DNA from: an uncultured Dokdonia sp.
GTDB taxonomy: Bacteria; Bacteroidota; Bacteroidia; Flavobacteriales; Flavobacteriaceae
NCBI GenBank assembly: GCA_947503305.1
Contig: CANNDF010000003.1
Location: 575,952-639,951 of the forward strand
Length of the DNA stretch: 64,000 bases
Direction of reading: 5' to 3'
A program made the position numbers and the translations under genes. Position 1 is the stretch's first letter. Every line of letters begins with the position of its first letter. Under the pieces are notes generated by a model that had not been told where the DNA came from, searched no databases, and saw only the letters and a program-made list of their open reading frames with translations. This document shows, piece by piece, positions 17,981 through 26,367 of this stretch.

Positions 17981-20900
17981 TTAACAGCGTCTGCGTACAC
18001 GTATGTTATTAACAATATAGTTACCACGTATCCGTGCACCTGCACTATTGGTTCTATGTTCAATAGCTCCATATTGATTTGCACGATTTACGGTTCCATC
18101 TACATATGGGATAAATACGTTTTTATATCCAGCTCTATTACTTTGACCTTGAGCCAGGACTCTTGCTTCTTGTATTCCATAAGTAAAATTAGAAGTAGGC
18201 ATTTGTAAGAGAGAATTTACAATCGCATAGAACGTATTAATATTAAAATGTTTAGGATCTCCATGTCCGTAACGAACTCTACCACTACTCGTATGATATT
18301 CTACAGATCTATCTACTTCTCTGTGAATTGTAGTCTCTATAAGTCTTCCTTTTCTAATACAACAAATAACATATGCATAGGCTAGCAACTCATATTGTCG
18401 ATATGTATAATACGTTCCTGCATCTTTTACATTAGGGACTGCCGCATTAAGTTGAGGGTGTCTGGTAAGTTCTGTATGGACAAAACATCCATTGGAACCA
18501 CGTTCTATTTTTACACCAGATCCTCGTTCATTCCAATCCTTAGCAAGTATTGCATTATTAATATTTAACCAAAAGTGTATTCCTTTTCTAGAGGCTCTAC
18601 TTCTGGTAATATCTCTAGTAACGGCTGTATCGTGTATTACAAAATAATTTGCTGTTACAGGTAAGTCAGGATTTCCCAGTATTTCATTGGCTACTGCTCC
18701 GTGACTTTGTATAAAATTGCTTTGAAAAGCAGCTTTATCAAACCATTCGGGTAGTGGTAATAGACAAAGGTTATGTTGCGGTTCTGAGGCAAAAAATGTC
18801 TTTTCTAACTTCTTCTCATTAATCCACTGTAGCTTTACCTCATCTGTCCATGTAAAATTTTCCCCAGGGGGTGATGATACCCCTGTAGTTGGAGGCCTAT
18901 ATTCCCAATGCCAGGGTTCATCAATACGTGTATTTTGATAAAAATGATAACGAGCAGCATTGGTAGTTAACCAATTCCACAGTTGTGTTCTCCTCCAAGC
19001 ATTTGTATAGGTAGTACGGGTTCTATTACGTAATGTTACCCCATTCTCAGTATTTCGGATATCAATAGCAAGCCCTTGATTATGATTACTAAACCCTGGA
19101 GTTGCAATTCTTCCTCTGATATAGCGTGCTAGATATTGTTGAGCAGCTACTCCATGTTCTCCTCCATTGAGTGTACGTCTATGGCTTTGTGTAGCACTAT
19201 AATATTGATTTATAAAATATCTATTCCACAACCTAAATTGATGTGACGCCGAACGATAGGCACTTGTAAGCCCTATAGTAACATTAACTCCTTGAGTAGC
19301 TATGGCACGACGTACATCTTGAAACATTAATCTACAAGATGCTGCCGCCGCTGTTTTTAATTGATATCTCCCTTCTACAGTAGCTAGTTGACTTGCAGGG
19401 ACATCGGCTACAAAAGTTCCTCGAGAAGAAGAACGTCTAAGATTGATATCATATACATTCCGCATAAAATTAATTTGTGCAGAAGTGGCCCCTGTCCATG
19501 TTAATCCACTTGAAGGAAGCGTCTCTTGATATGCATTTTCACTATGTTCTAAAAAGGGCATATAACTAGGTATATATTTTTTGACCCGCTCTGTATATGT
19601 TTCTAATACGTTATCCATTACTTCGGGAGTATACTGAGGGGTTGTATGTGTAGTATGCTGTTGATATGGTCTCATGTCTTTATTTTTTTTTCTGATTATT
19701 GACTTAATATTATTTTGGAATTTTTGAAGGTTGATATATCCATTTCCAATGCGATGAGAATTAGATACGTTCTTATTATTATGTAATGATTTGAATAAAA
19801 GACGTCTTGTCTCTTGTATACTTAATAATTCATCACTCTCTTGAAAAAGTCTAGCTATTAATCCCGCTATAAATGGGGAAGCCATACTAGTCCCAGATTT
19901 CATTGTTAGATTTCCTTTAGAATAGGCTTCTTTTCTGGATGCTGATTTTGCTGCTATAATCTGAACCCCTGGGGCTACTACATCTGGTTTTATACGACCA
20001 TCTGCGGTAGGGCCACTACTGCTAAACTTTGCTATCTTTTTTATAGCACTCATATCATCATAGGCCCCTACAGCAATTGTATAAAACCCATTACATATAG
20101 TCCCCAGCGTCACTTTTCTATCTACATCGACTGGATTGAATTGAGACTGTGTTCGTATAGAACCATCTCGTTCTATCCATGCATTATACCTGCCATCTAC
20201 GACATTATCCCCTTGGATTTTTACTTTCCACTGTAACGGTGTCGAATTATTATATAGAAAAATATCTATGTGATTTAAGCCCGTGTTTGGCTCATGGCTT
20301 CTATGATATATTTTTCCTATTTCTTCTCCTACATTATTAAGGATTGTTGCATTTTCGCCTCGAGCTGAAACAACTTTTTTATATCCTTTTCCATATAAAG
20401 TAACTGTAAAACTATCTTTTCCGGGATACCATATTTCTAGCTCATTTGTAGTATAATCATTAGGTTTTATCTCCCATTGAAGCCATTTTTCTCCACCGTG
20501 TAGTACTCTACCTGATGCATGTGCATTTACGGTATAGTAATTACCTGCGCTCTGTACAATAGCTCTTCCTTTATTAGCTAATAGGAATTTATCAAAAGCT
20601 TGCTCTACTAATGTCATTCCTCTATGCGCATCTCCATGACTTCCAACACTAAGATTAATAACTAGTGGTTTTTCTTGTGCAACTGTGTGCATAAAATCTA
20701 CGCTTTCCAGTAGCCTGCTTTGATCTCCTAATGAAAATGTTTCTGCGGCTTTTGATGTGCCTAGATGTACAGCAACCAGATATGAAGATGGCGCATTGCC
20801 TTCATCTCCTACACTACCATTACCGGCAGCAATATCTAGGACATGCGTCCCATGACTACCTATACCAGATGCGTCTGCTATAGCAGGGTGATAGTTCAAT

Positions 20901-21397
20901 GTTTTAAAAGGCGTCTTAGATTGAAGCGCTTCATTGATCATTGCAGCGGTATATACTTCTCCATATCCATAGGGATTAGATCCGTCATAGGGTGCTGCTT
21001 GATTCCAAATTGCCAGAAATCGGGTTGAATCATCTTGATTTCTAAAATTAGGGTGTGTAAAGTCAAATCCCCAATCTGCAATGCCTACAACTACTTGTTT
21101 TTTTAAAACAGCTTCAGAGACTATTGATTTCTGAAGCTGTTTCTTTCTCTTCTTTACAACAGGAATTGAACGAACTAATGCTTGATTTACAGAACGCGAT
21201 GCTTTAAGGCTTGCTATTCTCTTATCTGCCCAAATAGTATAAATATCATTTCTTTGAATCCTACCTGTAACGATAGTATCAAAAGCTGTGATAACCCTAA
21301 AATTTTCGGGCACTGTATTAGGTTTTTGTAAACGAGCAATGACCTCTATCTCATCTTCTTTCTTACCTTCAATTAACTGTTGTAATGCAGGATCCAT
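17981..21397 (-). CDS. Three-domain protein: subtilisin-like S8 protease, M15 (VanY-type) peptidase, amidase-like domain
   Basis: 1138 residues from ATG at 21397, with no signal peptide, lipobox or membrane helix. Residues ~100-560 are an S8 peptidase with complete triad: D108 (VGIADWGFDF), H182 (GSHGTHV), S504 (SGTSMASP) and oxyanion N286; an insert of ~140 residues separates the Asn and Ser motifs. Residues ~630-835 are an M15 LD-carboxypeptidase/VanY-like domain: SAYRSASHQF, zinc motif SNHNQGLAID (H772, D779) and EPWHWEY (E827, H830). Residues ~860-1070 resemble an N-acetylmuramoyl-L-alanine amidase: VIHDTA (H922), HREVDRS (H1025), HGDPKHF (D1047); this is tentative. The C-terminus is basic (VRRRC). 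Last of five tightly spaced genes (6-bp gap). It would cut protein and two bonds of peptidoglycan, yet lacks a visible export signal. Confidence 0.8.
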   Translation of the reverse strand: MDPALQQLIEGKKEDEIEVIARLQKPNTVPENFRVITAFDTIVTGRIQRNDIYTIWADKRIASLKASRSVNQALVRSIPVVKKRKKQLQKSIVSEAVLKKQVVVGIADWGFDFTHPNFRNQDDSTRFLAIWNQAAPYDGSNPYGYGEVYTAAMINEALQSKTPFKTLNYHPAIADASGIGSHGTHVLDIAAGNGSVGDEGNAPSSYLVAVHLGTSKAAETFSLGDQSRLLESVDFMHTVAQEKPLVINLSVGSHGDAHRGMTLVEQAFDKFLLANKGRAIVQSAGNYYTVNAHASGRVLHGGEKWLQWEIKPNDYTTNELEIWYPGKDSFTVTLYGKGYKKVVSARGENATILNNVGEEIGKIYHRSHEPNTGLNHIDIFLYNNSTPLQWKVKIQGDNVVDGRYNAWIERDGSIRTQSQFNPVDVDRKVTLGTICNGFYTIAVGAYDDMSAIKKIAKFSSSGPTADGRIKPDVVAPGVQIIAAKSASRKEAYSKGNLTMKSGTSMASPFIAGLIARLFQESDELLSIQETRRLLFKSLHNNKNVSNSHRIGNGYINLQKFQNNIKSIIRKKNKDMRPYQQHTTHTTPQYTPEVMDNVLETYTERVKKYIPSYMPFLEHSENAYQETLPSSGLTWTGATSAQINFMRNVYDINLRRSSSRGTFVADVPASQLATVEGRYQLKTAAAASCRLMFQDVRRAIATQGVNVTIGLTSAYRSASHQFRLWNRYFINQYYSATQSHRRTLNGGEHGVAAQQYLARYIRGRIATPGFSNHNQGLAIDIRNTENGVTLRNRTRTTYTNAWRRTQLWNWLTTNAARYHFYQNTRIDEPWHWEYRPPTTGVSSPPGENFTWTDEVKLQWINEKKLEKTFFASEPQHNLCLLPLPEWFDKAAFQSNFIQSHGAVANEILGNPDLPVTANYFVIHDTAVTRDITRSRASRKGIHFWLNINNAILAKDWNERGSGVKIERGSNGCFVHTELTRHPQLNAAVPNVKDAGTYYTYRQYELLAYAYVICCIRKGRLIETTIHREVDRSVEYHTSSGRVRYGHGDPKHFNINTFYAIVNSLLQMPTSNFTYGIQEARVLAQGQSNRAGYKNVFIPYVDGTVNRANQYGAIEHRTNSAGARIRGNYIVNNIRVRRRC

Positions 21398-21403
21398 TGG
21401 TAT

Positions 21404-22045
21404 CTACTTTGAATTTCCGCTTTTACGACTTACCATTTTGGGTTTATCTTCTATAGTGCCTTGGGTTATTTCTCCTGGAGTAGTATCCATTTTAAACTCT
21501 ATAGTTGCTGGAATGGTCCCTTTTTCAAAATACTGTTGTACTAGTTGTTTTTCATAAAAAGCAACTATAGTTACATCAGTATCTTTAGGGTAAAATAGAT
21601 TTGCATTTCCACTTACGTCAGAGATAGCAAAATCAAATGATTTTTCTTTTAATAAGCGCTTGAAATCATCTCCTAATTTCCCATAGATAGATGCAAAATT
21701 TACTCTATCGAGGGAGATTCCATTTTCATTTATTGCTTTAATATTTACTACAGGTGATGAATGCTCATTTGTAGTACATGTCTCTGCGGTTTCTTCACCT
21801 TCAGTAGTAGACCCTTCTTGAGGTTTTTCTTCTTCCTGCTGTTGATCTTGGGTTGCTTTAAGAGCAATTAGCTTTTTTGCTTCTTTATCTACCATAAGAT
21901 ATCCTAACATAGGAATTGTAGGTGCTGCGATTCCATATACCAATGCTTTTGTCATAAAATCTGAGGGCACTGATATCTCCTGAGCTTCTAGCTCTTCTTT
22001 CTTTTTATTTGCTAAAACATAGTTCAGCAGCATATAATTATTCAT
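21404..22045 (-). CDS. Hypothetical protein with one membrane segment
   Basis: 213 residues. N-terminal ~30 residues are charged and helical (LANKKKEELEAQE), a hydrophobic segment ALVYGIAAPTIPMLGYLMV spans about 33-51, and a Glu/Gln/Thr-rich linker (about 70-95, QQQEEEKPQEGSTTEGEE) leads to a folded C-terminal domain (about 100-200) rich in beta strands. No known family recognised. Encoded between the acidic/arginine-block protein (7-bp gap) and the three-domain hydrolase (6-bp gap). It may anchor the system at the membrane, which is inference from the single helix. Confidence 0.6.
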   Translation of the reverse strand: MNNYMLLNYVLANKKKEELEAQEISVPSDFMTKALVYGIAAPTIPMLGYLMVDKEAKKLIALKATQDQQQEEEKPQEGSTTEGEETAETCTTNEHSSPVVNIKAINENGISLDRVNFASIYGKLGDDFKRLLKEKSFDFAISDVSGNANLFYPKDTDVTIVAFYEKQLVQQYFEKGTIPATIEFKMDTTPGEITQGTIEDKPKMVSRKSGNSK

Positions 22046-22052
22046 GATACTT

Positions 22053-22883
22053 CTATTTTTTAGATAATAATAACACTAACATTAATGGGTCTATTCCTCC
22101 ATTTCCTCCTGATAAAGCAAGGATCGGTAACAATTGATTCATATCTCCATTTCCAGAACCTCCTAGTCCTCCACTAAGCAATAGTGGTAATAAAGCTGCC
22201 GAAGAGTCTGCCTCTGTAGAGTTTACCTGAATATTCTTAGTCACCTGTCCATCAGTAATATTCATAGATTTAATATTTGGACCAGAAATAGCATTGATAA
22301 GATTCATCATACTCATGCTTTCTACTTTCTTATCGATAGCACTGATCTTAGTATTGAGTTTTACTTGATTTTTTGAGATCTTATTAAATCCTGCAGCTAG
22401 TTTTTTATGACCAGATACTAATCGTTTTACTTTGCTATTTGTGCTATGAAGTCTTCGCTTAAGCGTTCCTACATTTTTACAGCATGCATTTGATCTTCTA
22501 GGTTTTCTTCCTCTACCGCGTCTACGGTTTCTTCGTGCTCTTCTACGTGCTCTACGTCGTGCTCTACGTCGTGCTCTTCTACGTCTTCTACGACGGCGAC
22601 CACGTCGTTCTGGAGATGCTTCATCATCTACATGTTCTGCATCCAAAATGCCATCATCATCATAGTCTTCATCATCGTAATCTTCGTCGTCGTAGTCTTC
22701 ATCATCATAATCTTCGTCGTCGTAATCTTCATCATCATAGTCTTCATCGTCATAATCTTCGTCATCATAATCATCGAAGTTATCATAAAATTCATCTTCT
22801 AGATACAATCCGTCATTAAACGAATCTGTAGGTATCAGTTCTTCTTGAAGGATACCTTCGTCATTAAAATTTGTTGTTGTCAT
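22053..22883 (-). CDS. Polyampholyte protein: acidic DDEDY repeats followed by an arginine block
   Basis: About 276 residues from ATG at 22883; an ATG at 22907 overlaps the previous stop and a TTG at 22952 is unlikely. After ~25 ordinary residues come about eight tandem DEDYD units (net strongly negative, tyrosine-spaced), then a ~40-residue block of almost pure arginine with alanine every fourth position (RRRARRRARRR), then CC, a coiled-coil-like helix (KRLHSTNSKVKRLVSGHKK ... ISAIDKKVES) and a C-terminal tail with two or three short leucine-rich hydrophobic stretches separated by glycine (AALLPLLLSGG, LLPILALSGG, PLMLVLLLS). No family recognised. The adjacent opposite-charge blocks suggest self-assembly or nucleic acid/peptidoglycan binding; the tail could insert in membrane. 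Function unknown. Confidence 0.65.
   Translation of the reverse strand: MTTTNFNDEGILQEELIPTDSFNDGLYLEDEFYDNFDDYDDEDYDDEDYDDEDYDDEDYDDEDYDDEDYDDEDYDDDGILDAEHVDDEASPERRGRRRRRRRRARRRARRRARRRARRNRRRGRGRKPRRSNACCKNVGTLKRRLHSTNSKVKRLVSGHKKLAAGFNKISKNQVKLNTKISAIDKKVESMSMMNLINAISGPNIKSMNITDGQVTKNIQVNSTEADSSAALLPLLLSGGLGGSGNGDMNQLLPILALSGGNGGIDPLMLVLLLSKK
22660..22774. repeat. 15-bp tandem repeats encoding DEDYD units
   Basis: About eight tandem 15-bp units (plus-strand pattern tagtcttcatcatca with synonymous variation) inside the polyampholyte gene. Codons alternate between GAT/GAC and GAA/GAG, so the units are not identical in DNA: the amino-acid pattern is held more tightly than the bases. Confidence 0.8.
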
Positions 22884-22899
22884 TTTTTCACTTTTTAAA

Positions 22900-23187
22900 T
22901 TAAACATTATCAAATCGGTTATTGGCATTCTTACTGTTTTGAATAGCCTCAAGTTCCTCTAGTACCTCTTCATGATCTTCTTTTAGGTCTTCATAGACTT
23001 CTATGAGATCTTCATTAATTCTTTTAAGTTTTAGAAAGGCATTTTTAAGTTTTTGAAACTCTCCTGTGAGAGCTTCATACTGTTCTTTATAATCGGTATC
23101 AGAGTTATTTTCTTTTAATAAATTCATCACCGAGGCTAGCTTGGGATCGTTCATTAATTCTGCTGGTAATACGGTATTTGTGTCCAT
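22900..23187 (-). CDS. Small coiled-coil protein
   Basis: 95 residues from ATG at 23187 (the longer frame from GTG at 23220 overlaps the upstream gene's stop). After a short N-terminus the protein is almost one long charged heptad helix: YEALTGEFQKLKNAFLKLKR, NEDLIEVYEDLKEDHEEVLE. No known family. Encoded in the second position of the five-gene operon, 20 bp after the glycine-zipper gene; its stop is 16 bp from the preferred start of the polyampholyte gene. Likely an oligomerising or scaffold component (inference). Confidence 0.6.
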   Translation of the reverse strand: MDTNTVLPAELMNDPKLASVMNLLKENNSDTDYKEQYEALTGEFQKLKNAFLKLKRINEDLIEVYEDLKEDHEEVLEELEAIQNSKNANNRFDNV

Positions 23188-23207
23188 CGGTATCTTGTTT
23201 TTATGGT

Positions 23208-23933
23208 TTAGTGAGCGCACTCACAATGTGTTTCTTCCATATCATCATACATCTCATCTTCATAATGATAAGCTTCATAATCATCGTGATATTCGGGAGT
23301 AGGATAGCTTTCTTCAAAAGAGACATCCAGTAGATCTTCTGAGAGTTGTTTCATGGTATTGACATGGCTAATAAAACTTTCTGAGGTTCTAGGGGTACGT
23401 GATGATTGTGTAGGTATTACGGCTCTTAATAATTGAATCAAATACTCTGGATTATTAATAAGTACGAGTAATTGTTTTCCTACTGGCGCATAGCCCGCAG
23501 GGGTTCCTGCTATATTTCCAGAAGGGCTTGAAAAAGCAGGTGACGGAGCTTGTCTTCCTTGTAGTGATGGTGCAGGTTGGTTTCTAGATGCTTGCTGTCT
23601 TCCTGCACCTCCAGAACTAGCGATAGCTCCTCCTAAAGCTCCTCCTAACTTTGCGCCTACGGGACCTCCTATTACGGCGCCTGCTGCTGTTCCTATAATC
23701 GGTGCGGCTTTCTTTAATATGGGCGCTACGACTTTCAGTCCTTTTTTTGCAACGTTGACTAATCCACTTAAGAACCCTTCGGCTTCTTCTTCGGTCATAT
23801 CATAAGTGGCCTCTGCAAGTAACCTGTCTATTTCTTCTCTGGATAGTTGATCGGTATGATCTGTAAGCACATACTCTGCTGTCTGGTACCAACTCTCTAT
23901 AAATTCTTCTTGATTTGATATACTACTTTCCAT
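23208..23933 (-). CDS. Glycine-zipper protein, first gene of the S8/M15/amidase operon
   Basis: 241 residues, ATG at 23933. N-terminal ~55 residues are acidic and helical (REEIDRLLAEATYDMTEEEA), followed by an amphipathic basic segment (VAKKGLKVVAPILKK) and a long glycine zipper about residues 75-107 (PIIGTAAGAVIGGPVGAKLG), a pattern found in pore-forming peptides and some membrane or fibre-forming proteins. A Pro/Ser/Gln linker (108-150) leads to a helical segment (LLVLINNPEYLIQLLRAVI) and an extremely acidic/tyrosine tail ending in CECAH. No family recognised. A TAnnTTTG box lies 21 bp upstream. The zipper could provide a holin-like membrane passage for the signal-less hydrolase; this is a hypothesis. 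Confidence 0.65.
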   Translation of the reverse strand: MESSISNQEEFIESWYQTAEYVLTDHTDQLSREEIDRLLAEATYDMTEEEAEGFLSGLVNVAKKGLKVVAPILKKAAPIIGTAAGAVIGGPVGAKLGGALGGAIASSGGAGRQQASRNQPAPSLQGRQAPSPAFSSPSGNIAGTPAGYAPVGKQLLVLINNPEYLIQLLRAVIPTQSSRTPRTSESFISHVNTMKQLSEDLLDVSFEESYPTPEYHDDYEAYHYEDEMYDDMEETHCECAH

Positions 23934-23953
23934 ATGTTTATGATTTTATGGTT

Positions 23954-23961
23954 CAAAAGTA
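23954..23961 (-). promoter_or_regulatory. Candidate -7 element TACTTTTG of the five-gene operon
   Basis: The minus strand reads TACTTTTG, an exact match to the Bacteroidota -7 consensus TAnnTTTG, placed so that transcription would start about 10-15 nt before the ATG at 23933. A perfect -33 TTG at the right distance is missing (TTC is there), so confidence is moderate. Confidence 0.45.
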
Positions 23962-24178
23962 GTGTAGCAATATGAACGAAATAAGAGTCAAATAGCTGAT
24001 TGTTAGATAGTTAAATACACTTATTTTAATACGTGTTTTACTTATTACACATCAGCCTTTTTCCCTTTTATCTATCAGTAAAAAGACTCAGGATTATAGG
24101 TACATTTATGAGTTTGGATATGAATTATAGACGTTGAATAAGTGCTATCACTCCATTTTATAAGAGTATGTGGTATGA

Positions 24179-24200
24179 GTACGCTTTCGCGAAAGCGTAC
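24179..24200. repeat. GTACGCTTTCGCGAAAGCGTAC, full 22-bp palindrome
   Basis: The longest perfect copy of the dispersed palindrome in the window, intergenic, upstream of the DUF1697 gene. It gives the best view of the complete unit. Confidence 0.9.
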
Positions 24201-24292
24201 TTCTAATGTACCTCAGTTAATATATTATGGTATATTTCTACATAACTTATATTTGTCTACAGGATAGAAACGAGCTAAAACGGAAACTAGTA

Positions 24293-24850
24293 ATGACTAC
24301 ACAAACGTATATTGCTTTTTTACGGGGAATTAATGTAGGGGGGCATCATAAAGTCCCTATGGCCGACTTAAAAAAAGAGTGCGCTATCTTAGGTCTAGAG
24401 AATGTTAGAACCTTACTAAACTCTGGCAACATTATTTTTGAGTCTACATATAAAGATATACATGTTCTTAAAGAGGAGTTATCAAAGCATTTAGAAATTT
24501 CTTTTGGTTTTTCTATTCCAATAATAGTAAGAGATTCACAATCCATTACTAGGCTGTTAATGAATAACCCATTTAAAGAGGTCTCACTTACTAAAGACAC
24601 TCGGTTATATGTCTCTTTTATACAAAACCACACAAATCACGAGATAGAAGTGCCATGGGCAAGCGATGATCACTCTTTTCAAATTATTGACAGAAGAGAA
24701 GATGCATTATGTAGTGTGTTGGACCTTTCTATATCAAAAACGACTATTGCAATGGGTATTATAGAAAAGAATTATGGTAAAAATGTTACTACTCGCAACT
24801 GGAATACATTAGTAAGAATTGGTAAAAAACTTGGAGTTTTAATTGATTAA
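24293..24850 (+). CDS. DUF1697 family protein
   Basis: 185 residues from the ATG at 24293, which gives the usual family N-terminus TTQTYIAFLRGINVGGHHKV; an ATG 66 bp upstream would add an unrelated leader. Other family blocks: LGLENVRTLLNSGNIIFES, DTRLYVSFI and the C-terminal NYGKNVTTRNWNTLVRI. DUF1697 proteins are small cytosolic proteins, widespread, function unknown. The DinB-like gene follows after 14 bp and is probably co-transcribed. Confidence 0.85.
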   Translation: MTTQTYIAFLRGINVGGHHKVPMADLKKECAILGLENVRTLLNSGNIIFESTYKDIHVLKEELSKHLEISFGFSIPIIVRDSQSITRLLMNNPFKEVSLTKDTRLYVSFIQNHTNHEIEVPWASDDHSFQIIDRREDALCSVLDLSISKTTIAMGIIEKNYGKNVTTRNWNTLVRIGKKLGVLID

Positions 24851-24864
24851 AAAATCTAATCGTA

Positions 24865-25338
24865 ATGGAAAACACATATCAGATAGCTACTCGACTTAAC
24901 GAAGTAATTTTTAATGGGACATGGGTTGCAAATACCAATTATAAAGATCAATTAAAAGATTTGGATTGGAAAATAGCTACAATGTCATTTACATCTTGCA
25001 ATACGATTGCTGTTTTAGCACAGCATATCCATTATTACATTCATGGTGTAAAAAATGTATTTGAAGGAGGAGCTCTTGAAATAAGAGATGCCTATAGTTT
25101 TGACTTTCCTCCTATTGAATCACAACAACAATGGGATGCATTCTTAACTAGATTTTGGAAGGATACCGAAGATCTCGCTTATTTAATTACTCAAACTCCT
25201 GATAAAAAATTGGATGAGGTATTTGTAGATGAAAAATATGGAACATATGCACGAAATATTAATGGAATCATAGAGCACTCCTACTATCATCTTGGGCAAA
25301 TTGTACTACTTAAGAAAATGGCTATTAGCAAACAATAA
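24865..25338 (+). CDS. DinB-like four-helix protein
   Basis: 157 residues, predicted four-helix bundle of the DinB/YfiT superfamily. Candidate metal-binding histidines occur in the second helix (LAQHIHYYIHG) and in the last helix (IIEHSYYHLGQIVLLKK), matching the three-His pattern of the superfamily. Members of this superfamily include thiol-transferases and damage-inducible proteins; here the substrate is unknown. Follows the DUF1697 gene by 14 bp on the same strand. Confidence 0.75.
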   Translation: MENTYQIATRLNEVIFNGTWVANTNYKDQLKDLDWKIATMSFTSCNTIAVLAQHIHYYIHGVKNVFEGGALEIRDAYSFDFPPIESQQQWDAFLTRFWKDTEDLAYLITQTPDKKLDEVFVDEKYGTYARNINGIIEHSYYHLGQIVLLKKMAISKQ

Positions 25339-25371
25339 CAGACACGTAGTATTACATACTAACAAGTTACC

Positions 25372-26235
25372 TTATTCATTAATTTCTAGCTTATAGCCTA
25401 CTCCATGAATATTTGTTAATTTAATACGGTCATCGTCTTTTAATTTTTTACGAAGTTTAGATATATATGTATCGAGGCTTCTCCCTACAAAAACACCGTT
25501 GTCTTCCCATACCTTTTTTGTTAATTCATCTCGTTTTATCACCTCATTGGGACGTGTTACAAAAAGCGCCAATAACTCACATTCTTTTTTTGACAAATTG
25601 ATCTCTACTGCTGCTTTTACGAGTTTACTTTGCTCTGGATAAAATTCAAAACTACCAATTCTATTGTATGAAATGTCATTCTTATGAAGATGTTGTTTCC
25701 TTTTTGAATACAAATAATCTAGTATAATGACTACAATACATCCCAATAGATAGTATAAAATGGATTGTCTATTAAAAAAGGGGGGGATCCTTTTAGTAAA
25801 TGTAAAGACTATTGTATAGCATTGCTCTGGTAAAATACGGCCGACACATGCAATAATCGTATTCTCATTTTCGGCATTTATTTCATAACTATAAGCTACT
25901 TCTTTATCGGAGCATTGAAGCACTTCTACACGGTAGTAATCTGGGAAGTTAGATTTTAGAAATGTGTCTTCTACTATAGAAACCAAAGTACCTGGTTCAA
26001 AAGAAAGTTTTGTTTGAAATGATAATTTATACTTAGACGCATCTATAGCTACTATGGGTAATACCAATGATGTAGAATCTTGATGTGTTAATAGTAATTG
26101 ATTACCCACCTCTCTCAGCGCTATCTTTATACGAGATGAAAATTCGTCATTCTTTTCTTTAGGGCTTGAAAATAGGAATGCAATTCCTCCTAAAGCTATC
26201 AAACTACAATATATGTATATCCTTTTTTTGCTCAT
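25372..26235 (-). CDS. ToxR-like membrane-anchored winged-helix regulator
   Basis: 287 residues from ATG at 26235 (a GTG at 26307 would add 24 lysine-rich residues before the first helix). Topology: N-terminal helix (5-23), a ~130-residue domain on the periplasmic side, a second helix (158-176), then a cytosolic OmpR/PhoB-type winged helix (about 188-286) with SKKECELLALFV, RDELTKKVWEDN and the DNA-recognition/wing pattern RSLDTYISKLRKKL...NIHGVGYKL. There is no receiver domain, so it should transduce an envelope signal directly to DNA. It is divergent from a YceI gene (133 bp apart), which may be its target (inference). Confidence 0.82.
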   Translation of the reverse strand: MSKKRIYIYCSLIALGGIAFLFSSPKEKNDEFSSRIKIALREVGNQLLLTHQDSTSLVLPIVAIDASKYKLSFQTKLSFEPGTLVSIVEDTFLKSNFPDYYRVEVLQCSDKEVAYSYEINAENENTIIACVGRILPEQCYTIVFTFTKRIPPFFNRQSILYYLLGCIVVIILDYLYSKRKQHLHKNDISYNRIGSFEFYPEQSKLVKAAVEINLSKKECELLALFVTRPNEVIKRDELTKKVWEDNGVFVGRSLDTYISKLRKKLKDDDRIKLTNIHGVGYKLEINE

Positions 26236-26367
26236 ATTATATGTAAAGAACATACTTTTTAATCTCTTTTTACAACTGTTGACATATCTTTTACACTTTT
26301 TTGACACTTCCCATTTAAGATCCCTATAGTTTTACTCAAACAAAAGTTAATTATAGTATTTAATCTT

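Larger units (their letters stand above)
23934..24292. other. Divergent intergenic region of the five-gene operon and the DUF1697 gene
   Basis: 359 bp. Holds a promoter-like TAnnTTTG box for the minus-strand operon and a full 22-bp copy of the dispersed palindrome 93 bp before the DUF1697 start. An ATG at 24227 opens the DUF1697 frame early but the extension is not conserved-looking. Nothing else recognised. Confidence 0.5.

Noticed and set aside
17981..21397. Prophage lysis module
   Set aside because: M15 and amidase domains also occur in phage lysins, but no capsid, tail, portal or integrase genes are nearby and the S8 fusion is not phage-like.
22660..22774. CRISPR-like array of short repeats
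   Set aside because: Unit is 15 bp without spacers, inside a coding frame giving DEDYD; it is a coding tandem repeat.
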